A stretch of 64,000 nucleotides of DNA. Origin: Saccharofermentans sp. Its GTDB lineage: Bacteria > Bacillota > Clostridia > Saccharofermentanales > Saccharofermentanaceae. A program made the translations under genes and the position numbers. The notes beneath the pieces were generated by a model. The model was not told the DNA's origin. It searched no databases and saw only the letters and a program-made list of their open reading frames with translations. This document shows, in pieces, positions 46,747-54,931 of the stretch; position 1 is the first letter of the stretch, and every line of letters begins with the position of its first letter. The stretch is from the NCBI GenBank assembly GCA_024692235.1, contig JAILMW010000007.1, forward strand, positions 1-64,000, read 5' to 3'.

Positions 46747-48666
46747 ATGGCTCAGATCCCCGATAATGTGATCGAAGAAATACTTGCCAAAGCCGACATC
46801 GAGTCGGTAGTCGGCAAGTATGTTTCTTTTACAAAGAGAACAGGTCAGAACCTATTCGGACTGTGTCCTTTCCACTCGGAGAAGACACCGTCCTTTTCTG
46901 TGTCTTTAAATAAGGGGATCTACCACTGCTTCGGATGCGGCAAGGGCGGCAACTCCATTGGTTTTATTATGGAGATAGAGAAGCTCTCATATCCTGAGGC
47001 AGTAAGATTTTTGGGTAACCAGTATGGAGTCGAGATCCCCGAAGTCGAAGGATACGATAATTCGGGCTCGACAAAGAAGCAGAAGGAGAGAGTCACTGAG
47101 CTTTTGACTGAAGCTGCAAGGTTCTTTTATTCATCTCTTCATTCTCCTTCAGGCAAGATAGCCCTCGAATATGCAAGAAAGCGCAATCTTTCAAAGGAGA
47201 CGATGACATCATTCGGATTGGGATATGCTCCCGAAGGATGGGATAATCTGGTTCGTCACCTGAAGTCTAAGGGATATACTGAGGATGAGATGAAGGTCTC
47301 AGGCCTCTTTACGGTGGCAAAGAACGGCAATCTCATCGATCTTTTCAGGGGAAGACTGATGTTCCCCATATTCGATTCCTTCGGTAAGATCATTGCATTC
47401 GGCGGAAGAAGCTTAGGCGATGAAATGCCTAAGTATGTCAATTCACCTGATTCGCTCGTTTATAAGAAGCAGGACCATCTGTACGGACTTAACTTTGCAA
47501 AGAAGTCCAAGAGCAATCAGCTTATTATAGTAGAAGGCTATATGGATACTATCGCCATGCATCAGGCAGGTATCAATAATGCCGTAGCTTCATTGGGAAC
47601 AGCATTCACGGACAGTCAGCTTCGTCTTGCTTCAAGATATGCAGATGAGGTCGTATTCTTCTTTGACAGCGATAAGGCCGGACAGAATGCAGCACTTCGT
47701 GCTATCAGGATGATGCTTAAGTTCTTAAAGAAGATGAGCGGTCTTAAGATCAGGATAAAGATAGCCAAAGTACCTGACGGCAAAGATCCCGACGAATATA
47801 TAAAGAATAACGGCAAGGAAGCTTTTGCCGCGGTTGTAGCTAATGCCATGGATGTTGACGATTACCTCGCGGCAAGAGCTTATGACGATAACTGCGACAG
47901 CGACGGTAAGCTTGATACATATAAATATCAGGAAGATATAATCCTCTACGGTTCCTGGATATCAGACGATCTTCGCCGCGAGAAGATGGCATCCGGTGCC
48001 GCACTTTATCTCGGAGCAAATTATAAGACTGTCCTTAACAGGATGAATGAAGTGATGGAAAGTTCCGTCAAGGAACAGGAAGCTGCGGACAGACGTAATC
48101 TCATACGAGACGAGAAGCAGATAGTAAAAGAGAGGCAGGAAGAGTCTTCCAAGGAAGCTGACGACAAGGATGTAGCAGCTCCTCGTCAGAAAGACGATAT
48201 AGTATTCATGCCTGAACTTAAGCTTTTTGTAATGGCCGTAAGGCTTAAAGAGCAGCTGGCAACTGAAGTTGACAGGGAGGATGTTCTTCGTCCCAATGAC
48301 TTCAGGGGAAGAAATATGCAGGGAATCGTCACGTTCTTCCTTAAGAATTTTAATAGCGAGTTCGGTATAAGTGAGCCTCTCCTTATAAATGAGATGTCTA
48401 AGACGGTACTTAACGGTATGCCCGCTGAGGAAGTATATCTTCGTGCCTGCGAGCAGATCGCTGACAGCGGTAATCCCAAGGTACGAAGAGACGAATATCT
48501 TATGGCTCTTTACGACTTAAGGCTTAAACAGATGGAAAGCCTCGAGAAGAAGATCGCTGCGGCTCTTGAGACCGTATCAAGGGAGAAACGAGAAGATCTT
48601 GTACTTCGCCATAAGAAGCTTACGACCCTCAAGGAACATATAATCGCAAAGAGAGAAAGACTTTAA
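46747..48666 (+). CDS. dnaG: DNA primase
   Basis: A 639-residue enzyme that makes RNA primers for the replication fork. The N-terminal CHC2-type zinc site is C40-H43-C61-C64 (CPFHSEKTPSF, HCFGCGKGG). The TOPRIM core contains QLIIVEGYMDTIAMHQAG and VVFFFDSDKAGQNAALRA. The C-terminal helicase-binding region begins near residue 440 after an acidic Lys/Glu stretch. It starts 13 bases after yajC and overlaps trmK by 1 base. The usual rpoD neighbour is absent; trmK and a Nif3-like gene follow directly. Confidence 0.96.
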   Translation: MAQIPDNVIEEILAKADIESVVGKYVSFTKRTGQNLFGLCPFHSEKTPSFSVSLNKGIYHCFGCGKGGNSIGFIMEIEKLSYPEAVRFLGNQYGVEIPEVEGYDNSGSTKKQKERVTELLTEAARFFYSSLHSPSGKIALEYARKRNLSKETMTSFGLGYAPEGWDNLVRHLKSKGYTEDEMKVSGLFTVAKNGNLIDLFRGRLMFPIFDSFGKIIAFGGRSLGDEMPKYVNSPDSLVYKKQDHLYGLNFAKKSKSNQLIIVEGYMDTIAMHQAGINNAVASLGTAFTDSQLRLASRYADEVVFFFDSDKAGQNAALRAIRMMLKFLKKMSGLKIRIKIAKVPDGKDPDEYIKNNGKEAFAAVVANAMDVDDYLAARAYDDNCDSDGKLDTYKYQEDIILYGSWISDDLRREKMASGAALYLGANYKTVLNRMNEVMESSVKEQEAADRRNLIRDEKQIVKERQEESSKEADDKDVAAPRQKDDIVFMPELKLFVMAVRLKEQLATEVDREDVLRPNDFRGRNMQGIVTFFLKNFNSEFGISEPLLINEMSKTVLNGMPAEEVYLRACEQIADSGNPKVRRDEYLMALYDLRLKQMESLEKKIAAALETVSREKREDLVLRHKKLTTLKEHIIAKRERL

Positions 48667-49349
48667 TGAATGATATAAAACTTTCAGCAAGACTTCAGAA
48701 AGTACTTGATATCGCATCAGGCTTTTCTTCTGAGAAGAAAAGGATCATAGATGTAGGCTCGGATCACGGTCATCTTGCGGCTGTTGCACTTACCGATCAA
48801 GGATTTGGCAGGGCTCTTCTTACGGATATCCATGAGGATCCTGCACGTAAGTCAAGAGATCTCATGAAGGGGCTTAGCTTAGATTCCAGATCTCAAGTCA
48901 TATGTACCGACGGTCTTGACGGCGCAGATCTGGAAGACGGTGATGTTGTCGTTATGGCGGGTCTTGGCGGCAATAATATGGTGGACATAATAGGAAGAGC
49001 AGTTAATGTAACTGAAGATAGTATCTTAAGAAGCGTTACATGGGTCCTTCAGCCTCAGAAGTCTATAGAGATATTAAGGAGCTTTCTTTGCGAAGCGGGA
49101 TTTACGATCAAGGATGAGACCGTTATAGCAGAAAGAGGTATCTATTATCCGATAGTCGCTGCTTCTTATACGGGAACGATCAGTTCGTTATCTCTTTATG
49201 AGAAGTACTACGGTCCTGTACTTATCCGTAAGCATGAAGAGGGCGATGTGACTTCGAAGGAATACTTTATAAGGCTTGATAACTCCTATAAGCTTCGTGC
49301 CAGAGGAGATAAAGAAGTAGAGATGATGCTAAAGGAGGTAGTAAGATGA
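48666..49349 (+). CDS. trmK: tRNA (adenine-22-N1)-methyltransferase TrmK
   Basis: A 227-residue class I SAM methyltransferase that makes m1A22 in tRNA. The start SARLQKVLDIA and the SAM motif RIIDVGSDHGHLAAVAL are typical, followed by VVMAGLGGNNMVDII and LQPQKSIEILRSFL. It overlaps dnaG by 1 base and the Nif3-like gene by 4. This trio order (dnaG or rpoD, trmK, Nif3) is well conserved in Firmicutes. Confidence 0.93.
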   Translation: MNDIKLSARLQKVLDIASGFSSEKKRIIDVGSDHGHLAAVALTDQGFGRALLTDIHEDPARKSRDLMKGLSLDSRSQVICTDGLDGADLEDGDVVVMAGLGGNNMVDIIGRAVNVTEDSILRSVTWVLQPQKSIEILRSFLCEAGFTIKDETVIAERGIYYPIVAASYTGTISSLSLYEKYYGPVLIRKHEEGDVTSKEYFIRLDNSYKLRARGDKEVEMMLKEVVR

Positions 49350-50092
49350 CAAAGGTTATAGATATAACATCTTATCTTGATACTATATTCCCGAGAGAAT
49401 CTGCGGAGAGCTACGATAATCCCGGCCTTATAACGGGAAGCTCTTCAAGAGATATAAAGACCTGTGTACTTACACTTGATATCACTACTGATTCAGTTGA
49501 TTTTGCATTGGCTTCAGGTGCGGATCTTATCATATGTCATCACCCTCTTATATTCGGCGGAATCGATACCGTAAATGAAGAGAACGTATACGGTAATCTC
49601 ATATCCCGCATGATAAGAAACGATATCTCGTCCTTTGCGGCACACACTAACCTTGATAAGAATCACGAATTCTCTAACGATATCCTTGCAAGGACCCTTG
49701 GTGCAGTGTCGCTTTATAATTCTGAGAATGTATTCTGCGGAACTTTCTGCGAACTTGATAAGGAGACAGATCTTAAGTCCTTTATTGAGGTAGTAACAGG
49801 TAAGCTTGCTTCTACGGGAGCCATTTCGATAAATCATCTTGATAATAAGGTCCATAAGCTCTTTGTTCAGGGTGGTTCCTTTGACGAGGACAGTATCCCC
49901 GAGATAAGAGCGCAGGGCGTAGATACCGTTGTATCAGGTGAGATCAAGCACCATATATGTGTACTTCTTAATGAGCTTGGTATCAATACGGTCATAGCAG
50001 GACACAGGGAGACTGAGAGGATATTCATGCCATACTTGGCAGAAGTGCTCACCAGTAAGTTTACTGATGTGAGATTCTTGGTCAGATTGTAA
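49346..50092 (+). CDS. Nif3-like dinuclear metal-center protein
   Basis: A 248-residue member of the DUF34/NIF3 family, often mislabelled as GTP cyclohydrolase type 2. Metal ligands are seen in DLIICHHPLIFGG, FAAHTNLD and a late AGHRETER. The middle insertion seen in longer Bacillus members is absent. Its physiological role is not established; metal insertion or nucleotide handling have been proposed for relatives. It is translationally coupled to trmK and ends at the promoter of rnpB. Confidence 0.88.
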   Translation: MTKVIDITSYLDTIFPRESAESYDNPGLITGSSSRDIKTCVLTLDITTDSVDFALASGADLIICHHPLIFGGIDTVNEENVYGNLISRMIRNDISSFAAHTNLDKNHEFSNDILARTLGAVSLYNSENVFCGTFCELDKETDLKSFIEVVTGKLASTGAISINHLDNKVHKLFVQGGSFDEDSIPEIRAQGVDTVVSGEIKHHICVLLNELGINTVIAGHRETERIFMPYLAEVLTSKFTDVRFLVRL

Positions 50093-50116
50093 CTGTACTT
50101 TATCGCCCTTTATATA
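50087..50116 (+). promoter_or_regulatory. rnpB: Candidate promoter of rnpB
   Basis: TTGTAA (50087-50092) includes the stop codon of the Nif3-like gene; TATATA (50111-50116) follows at 18 bases. TAGAAT at 50117-50122 is an alternative -10 that fits the mature 5' end better. Confidence 0.4.
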
Positions 50117-50133
50117 TAGAATAAAACTGTTTT

Positions 50134-50484
50134 CCGAGCAGACCGAGACAATCGCGGGCACCACAGGCTAACAGCCGGTGCGTGAGGAAAGTCCGGGCTC
50201 CACAGGACAGGGTGCCGGCTAACGGCCGGTGAAGGCGACTTTAAGGAAAGTGCAACAGAAAAGAAAACCGCCCTATCTTCGGATCGGGTAAGGATGAAAA
50301 GGCGAGGTAAGAGCTCACCGGCGGTATGGAGACATATCGGCCTTGTAAACCCCACTCGGAGCAACGTCGTGGAAAGGCATAACCGTGGTCCGCGGGCCTT
50401 GAGGGGACGGCTTGAGACGGCGGGCAACCGTCGTATTAGATAGATGATTGTCAACTACAGAACCCGGCTTACCGGTCTGGTCGG
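50134..50484 (+). ncRNA. rnpB: RNase P RNA (bacterial type A likely)
   Basis: The catalytic RNA that trims tRNA 5' leaders. The universal core GAGGAAAGTCCGGGCTC is at about 50190. The later ACAGAAAAGAAAACCGCC, GGTAAGGATGAAAAGGCG and the 3' stretch ATTGTCAACTACAGAACCCGGC are all in the expected order. Ends are set by helix P1: CCGAGCAGACCG (50134-50145) pairs with CGGTCTGGTCGG (50473-50484) with one mismatch. The length of about 350 nucleotides is normal. No gene overlaps it, and the purM gene starts 36 bases later. Confidence 0.93.
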
Positions 50485-50520
50485 TTAACATTATTAAACA
50501 ATTTAACGGAGGTCTTCTAA

Positions 50521-51696
50521 ATGTCAGCAGAATCCTATTTGAGCAGAGGTGTATCACCTACAAAGGATGAGGTAAAGGCTGCGGTCAAGAATCAGGATAA
50601 GGGTGTATTTCCCGGAGCTTTCTGTAAGCTCATCGAAGATATGGCGGGAGATCCCGATTACTGTACTGCTCTTCACGCAGACGGCGCCGGAACCAAGTCT
50701 TCCGTTGCTTACCTTATGTTCAAGGAGACAGGTAACTACGACTGGTTCAAGGGACTTGCTCAGGATTCTCTCGTAATGAATACTGATGACCTTGCTTGCG
50801 TAGGTTGCTACGAGAACCTTTCGCTTTCTAATACGATCGGTCGTAACGCTCACAGAGTGGACGGCCAGGCTATCGCCAAGGTAATCGAGGGTTACGACGA
50901 GACTATCGCAAAGCTTGAGGCTGCAGGTGTAGGTATCAAGATGTGCGGCGGTGAGACAGCTGACGTAGGAGATCTTGTAAGTACTCTTATCGTTGACTCC
51001 ACTATCGTTGCAAGAGTAAGAAGAGATAAGGTCATTAACGCAGCTGATATCAAGCCCGGTCATGTTATCGTAGGTCTTGCTTCCTTCGGTCAGGCTACAT
51101 ACGAGGATTCCTACAACTCAGGTATCTCATCTAACGGTCTTACTGCTGCAAGACACATGCTCCTTTCGAAGTACTACTACGAGAACTACAAGGAGTCTTT
51201 CTCCACGACTCTCGGCGAGGATAAGGCATACTGCGGTAAGTTCAGACTTACTGATAAGCTTCCTTACGGAGATCAGACAGTAGGTGAGGCTATCCTTTCT
51301 CCTACAAGAACTTTCCTTCCCGTTATTGTTCCTGTATTGGAGAAGTACAGGGATTCCATCTCCGGTATCATCCACTGCACAGGCGGCGGACAGGCTAAGT
51401 GCCGTGACTTCGGCAAGAACATAAGGATCGTTAAGGACAACCTCTTTGAGCTTCCCGCTATCTTCAAGACGATCTACGAGTCCGGTGAGATCCCCATGAA
51501 GGAGATGTTCCAGGTATTTAACTGCGGTCACCGTATCGAATTCTACTGTGACGAGTCCGTGGCTCAGGGCATCATCGATATCGCTAAGTCCTTTAATATC
51601 GATGCAAGAGTTGTAGGCCACGTTGAAGCACTTCCCGAAGGATCCGAGAATGAAGTTTCCATCACATATAACGGAGAGACGTATCTTTATAATTAA
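50521..51696 (+). CDS. purM: AIR synthase family protein (PurM type, Bacteroidetes-like)
   Basis: A 391-residue protein of the PurM/AIR-synthase fold, which makes aminoimidazole ribotide from FGAM in purine synthesis. The start YLSRGVSPTKDEVKAAVKNQ, HADGAGTKSSVAYL, CGGETADVGD and VGLASFGQATYEDSYNSGI are clear. The length and wording fit the roughly 390-residue PurM known in Bacteroidetes rather than the roughly 345-residue form typical of Firmicutes. This comparison is from memory. No other pur gene is in the window. GGAGG precedes the ATG. Confidence 0.85.
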   Translation: MSAESYLSRGVSPTKDEVKAAVKNQDKGVFPGAFCKLIEDMAGDPDYCTALHADGAGTKSSVAYLMFKETGNYDWFKGLAQDSLVMNTDDLACVGCYENLSLSNTIGRNAHRVDGQAIAKVIEGYDETIAKLEAAGVGIKMCGGETADVGDLVSTLIVDSTIVARVRRDKVINAADIKPGHVIVGLASFGQATYEDSYNSGISSNGLTAARHMLLSKYYYENYKESFSTTLGEDKAYCGKFRLTDKLPYGDQTVGEAILSPTRTFLPVIVPVLEKYRDSISGIIHCTGGGQAKCRDFGKNIRIVKDNLFELPAIFKTIYESGEIPMKEMFQVFNCGHRIEFYCDESVAQGIIDIAKSFNIDARVVGHVEALPEGSENEVSITYNGETYLYN

Positions 51697-51747
51697 GTTA
51701 CAAAGCGTTATCTTCCGTTGACGGAGCCTTATATATTATGTAACTTT

Positions 51748-51782
51748 AGATTGACGATCATATCCTGATCGTCAATCTTTTT
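51748..51782 (+). terminator. Terminator of the purM-type gene
   Basis: AGATTGACGATCA pairs perfectly with TGATCGTCAATCT around a 5-base loop, followed by TTTTT. Confidence 0.92.
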
Positions 51783-51798
51783 ATGTGAGGTGTTATAA

Positions 51799-52467
51799 AT
51801 GGAGTCTGTAAGAAAGTATGTTGCTGAGTTTATCGGTACGTTTGTATTGGTATTCGCAGCTTGTGGAACTGCAGTAGCAGTTGGATGTAACGGTGCAGAG
51901 GGTAATGCTGCATATCTCATGACGGCTCTGGCGTTCGGTCTTGTTATCGTAGCCATGGCATATTCAATCGGTAATGTATCAGGTTGTCATATCAACCCCG
52001 CGGTAACACTTGCAGTCCTTATCAACAAGGGTATCGCTGCTAAGGATGCTGTATTCTATATGATCTCTCAGACACTTGGCGGCATCTTCGGAGCTCTCCT
52101 TCTCGGTCTTGTAGCAGGATTCGATAATAACAGCTTCGGCGCTAACGGCCTTTATGAGGACAGTATCGGTATCTCTCTTCTTGTTGAGATCATCCTTACT
52201 TTCATTTTCGTTCTTGCTATCCTCGGTGTAACAAGTAAGCCCGAATTCTCCAATGTAGCAGGACTTGTTATCGGTCTTTCTCTTACATTGGTACATATCT
52301 TCGGTATCCACTTCACGGGTACTTCCGTAAATCCCGCAAGATCTCTTGCATCTGCAGTATTTAATACTGATGCACTTTCCTGCGTATGGGTATTTATCGT
52401 AGGTCCCTTTGCCGGTGCGGCTCTTGCAGCTTTCTGCTGGAAGTTCCTTAAGGCAGACGAGAAGTAA
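51799..52467 (+). CDS. Aquaporin (AqpZ-like water channel)
   Basis: A 222-residue MIP-family membrane channel with six helices. Both half-helix NPA motifs are present: HINPAVTLAVL and SVNPARSLAS. Ser follows NPAR where glycerol facilitators have Asp, and the protein is short, so water is the more likely substrate. It starts 17 bases after the preceding terminator and ends at a strong terminator, so it is monocistronic. No glycerol gene is nearby. Confidence 0.92.
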   Translation: MESVRKYVAEFIGTFVLVFAACGTAVAVGCNGAEGNAAYLMTALAFGLVIVAMAYSIGNVSGCHINPAVTLAVLINKGIAAKDAVFYMISQTLGGIFGALLLGLVAGFDNNSFGANGLYEDSIGISLLVEIILTFIFVLAILGVTSKPEFSNVAGLVIGLSLTLVHIFGIHFTGTSVNPARSLASAVFNTDALSCVWVFIVGPFAGAALAAFCWKFLKADEK

Positions 52468-52487
52468 TATTACTTAGTTTTATATTT

Positions 52488-52524
52488 CAGCCCCGGTGTC
52501 TTTGACAGGCATCGGGGCTGTTTT
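52488..52524 (+). terminator. Terminator of the aquaporin gene
   Basis: CAGCCCCGGTGTC pairs with GCATCGGGGCTG around a short loop, followed by TTTT. Confidence 0.88.
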
Positions 52525-52582
52525 AATGCATGAAATTGATGTATTGCGAGAATACTTGATCTTTTCTCATGCGAAGTTAACA

Positions 52583-52588
52583 TATAAT
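52583..52588 (+). promoter_or_regulatory. -10 box of the secreted hydrolase gene
   Basis: A perfect TATAAT; the nearest -35-like TTGATC (52556-52561) is 21 bases away, too far. The leader of about 150 bases contains repeated GGTTA motifs. Confidence 0.4.
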
Positions 52589-52704
52589 GAACAAACTGTA
52601 TCCGTGGTATTGCAAAAGAATAAACGTGATGTTAAAGTGGTTAACGAACGTTAGAAAGCAGGTTTTATGAGTTTGTTCTGCTTTGTGTGTGTGATAACGT
52701 CTCA

Positions 52705-52734
52705 GGTTACGAATTTTAAAGGGTTACGAATTTT
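52705..52734. repeat. Direct repeat GGTTACGAATTTT (two copies)
   Basis: Identical 13-base copies at 52705-52717 and 52722-52734, 17 bases apart start to start, just before the hydrolase start. A related GGTTAACGAACGTT lies near 52639. Confidence 0.6.
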
Positions 52735-52745
52735 CAGGAGTTGTT

Positions 52746-54302
52746 ATGAACAGGAGTTGTAGAGCCTTCCGTTTCTGGGCGTCTGCTATCATTACGGCGT
52801 TGATGTTTACGTCGATCGTCACATTGTTCTTCACGAACGATACTGCTATGGCAGATGCCGCAAACACTTATTCACAGTTAGAACTTAAGACATTAAACGG
52901 TACGAACGGTAATACTACATATTATCTTCTCGAACCAGAGGAAGAGGGCACGTACCCTGTTGTTGTCCTATTTCCGGGTCTTGGCGGCATGTCCCGCTAC
53001 GAGGAGAATCTTGTTGATTACGCAAACAACTGGGTCTCTTCGGGTCTGGTTGATAAATATGTCTTTGTCCTGCCTTATTTTCAGGGCGGCGACGATGGCA
53101 GGATCACGGATTCGCAGCTCTATTCCTATGTCAAGGTCAACTCCTCAACTAACAAGTCACACATGCAGGATCTTGTTGATCAGATCCTGAACGGGAATAT
53201 TTCCGATAAGATAGATACTAATGCTGATATTTCAGTTGCAGGTTATTCAATGGGTGCCTGTGCATCTCTTTATGCAGTCATGAAGGATACTGACAGGATC
53301 GTAAACGTCGGTGCATTAAGTCCCTCTTTTATGCTCTACAGGGCAACTGATGACTGGGGCTGGGTATTGCACGGCAACGAAGATGAGTTCGTATTTTCTG
53401 ACGATCCTAACGCTCATATCTATCTTTCCTCAAGCCGTGTCGAGCAAAGTGGCGGACGATATCAGGATATGCTCCGCTACGAGGATGTGATAAGAGGGCA
53501 GGGTTACGATCCTACCGTAGAGACATTTGATACGGGTGATCACGTTATCGAATTCTTCATGAAGGAGATATTCTCATTTCTGTATCTTATCGAGAATGAC
53601 ACTCTTCCTTCCGAGGATCTTATCGCACGTGCCGAAGCAGGTACTCCGCCTACGACAACAACTACTACGACGGAAGCTACCACCACAACAACTGAAGCAA
53701 CTACCACGACTACGACAGAAGAGCCTACTACTACTACTGTGGCAACTACTACAACGACAGCCGAAGCTACAACGACTACAACAGCCGTTACCACGTCGGA
53801 CACGACAGTTGCATCATCTGAAGAGACTACGACCGCAACTGTCGCTCCTTCAGTAGACAATGTAGTGGAGACAACCGTAACTGAACCTACTGCAACTTCT
53901 TCTACAGAGGCTGATCCGGAGATCACGACTATACCTTCCGATTCATCAACCTTCCCTTCGGATACAACTGCTGCAGTAGCAGGAGTCGCCAATAGGACCG
54001 ACTTCGAAGAAGAGCCTCAGCCCGATCCTTCTGCGTATACAATGCCGACGGATACAACGTCAGATACTTCATCCTCTACCGATGCTCAGGTTTTAGGTTT
54101 ACAGAGGACTCAGGAGACTACGACGGCTTCAACTTCACAGGAATCAACTACAACGACAACTGCTGCACCTTCATCTGCTCCTTCCGGAGCTGCAAGTACA
54201 GGCGAAAGCAGGTTATCCGTTCCTAAGTTGATCGCATCTGTCTTATTATTCCTCGCACTTGGTGTTTTTATCATTAAGGTCAGGACTGACAGGATATATT
54301 GA
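52746..54302 (+). CDS. Secreted alpha/beta hydrolase with Thr-rich stalk and C-terminal membrane anchor
   Basis: A 518-residue exported protein. A signal peptide covers about residues 1-40 (FWASAIITALMFTSIVTLFF). The alpha/beta-hydrolase core at about 45-290 has VVVLFPGLGGMSRYEEN (oxyanion region), nucleophile Ser168 in GYSMGAC, and a late GDHVIEFF with the catalytic His. A long Thr/Glu/Ser-rich stalk runs from about 303 to 485. A hydrophobic helix near the end (KLIASVLLFLALGVFII) anchors it; no LPxTG is seen. It resembles esterase/feruloyl-type hydrolases; the substrate is unknown. Confidence 0.8.
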   Translation: MNRSCRAFRFWASAIITALMFTSIVTLFFTNDTAMADAANTYSQLELKTLNGTNGNTTYYLLEPEEEGTYPVVVLFPGLGGMSRYEENLVDYANNWVSSGLVDKYVFVLPYFQGGDDGRITDSQLYSYVKVNSSTNKSHMQDLVDQILNGNISDKIDTNADISVAGYSMGACASLYAVMKDTDRIVNVGALSPSFMLYRATDDWGWVLHGNEDEFVFSDDPNAHIYLSSSRVEQSGGRYQDMLRYEDVIRGQGYDPTVETFDTGDHVIEFFMKEIFSFLYLIENDTLPSEDLIARAEAGTPPTTTTTTTEATTTTTEATTTTTTEEPTTTTVATTTTTAEATTTTTAVTTSDTTVASSEETTTATVAPSVDNVVETTVTEPTATSSTEADPEITTIPSDSSTFPSDTTAAVAGVANRTDFEEEPQPDPSAYTMPTDTTSDTSSSTDAQVLGLQRTQETTTASTSQESTTTTTAAPSSAPSGAASTGESRLSVPKLIASVLLFLALGVFIIKVRTDRIY

Positions 54303-54333
54303 GATTTTTCCTCTTCTTATCCATAACTTACAG

Positions 54334-54365
54334 ATACGGCATCCCGATACGGGGTGCCGTATTTG
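54334..54365 (+). terminator. Probable terminator of the secreted hydrolase gene
   Basis: ATACGGCATCCC pairs with GGGGTGCCGTAT around a short loop. The T tract after it is weak (TTTGT). Confidence 0.6.
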
Positions 54366-54390
54366 TGCGTAACTATATATTAATTATAAT
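54363..54390 (+). promoter_or_regulatory. Promoter of the Lrp-aminotransferase-prfB operon
   Basis: TTGTGC (54363-54368) and TATAAT (54385-54390) are 16 bases apart. Confidence 0.45.
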
Positions 54391-54442
54391 AATTATGTTA
54401 TTATTTATCAGTTAAGTAATTTAGTGTCAGGAGGAATATTTT

Positions 54443-54931
54443 ATGGCAGATCAACTTGAACTTCTTAAGATCATCGAGAAGAACGCAAGACTCACACCCG
54501 AAGAGATTGCGGTGATGATGGGAGCGTCAGCGGAAGAGGTCAAGGCCGAGATAGCCGCCCTGACAGAGCAGAAGATAATCCTTGGTTATACCACAGAGAT
54601 CAACTGGGAGAAGACATATCCAGAGAAGGTAACGGCACTTATAGAAGTACGTATCACACCCGTAAGGAACATGGGATTTGATCATCTTGCAAATATCCTG
54701 AGCCAGTACGATAAGGTCAAGGATTGCTACCTTATGTCCGGCGGATTCGATCTCATGCTCACATACGAGGATGATAACCTTAAGAATATAGCAAGCTTCG
54801 TATATGAGAAGGTAGCTACATTGGAGGGAGTTCTCTCTACGGCTACCCACTTTATACTTAAGACTTATAAGGCTAACGGTATCAGGTTCGAGCAGGAAAA
54901 ATCAGATGACAGGCAGGCAATTGTATTATGA
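54443..54931 (+). CDS. Lrp/AsnC family transcriptional regulator
   Basis: A 162-residue protein. The N-terminal helix-turn-helix (LLKIIEKNARLTPEEIAVMMG) is typical, and the C-terminal RAM (ligand-binding, oligomerising) domain starts near residue 65. AGGAGG precedes the ATG. It overlaps the downstream aminotransferase gene by 4 bases, a common pairing in Firmicutes, and probably controls it in response to an amino acid. The identity of the ligand cannot be read from sequence. Confidence 0.88.
   Translation: MADQLELLKIIEKNARLTPEEIAVMMGASAEEVKAEIAALTEQKIILGYTTEINWEKTYPEKVTALIEVRITPVRNMGFDHLANILSQYDKVKDCYLMSGGFDLMLTYEDDNLKNIASFVYEKVATLEGVLSTATHFILKTYKANGIRFEQEKSDDRQAIVL

Noticed and set aside
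49346..50092. GTP cyclohydrolase annotation for the Nif3-like gene
   Set aside because: It has the NIF3 metal motifs and no GTP cyclohydrolase signature; the common label is not supported.
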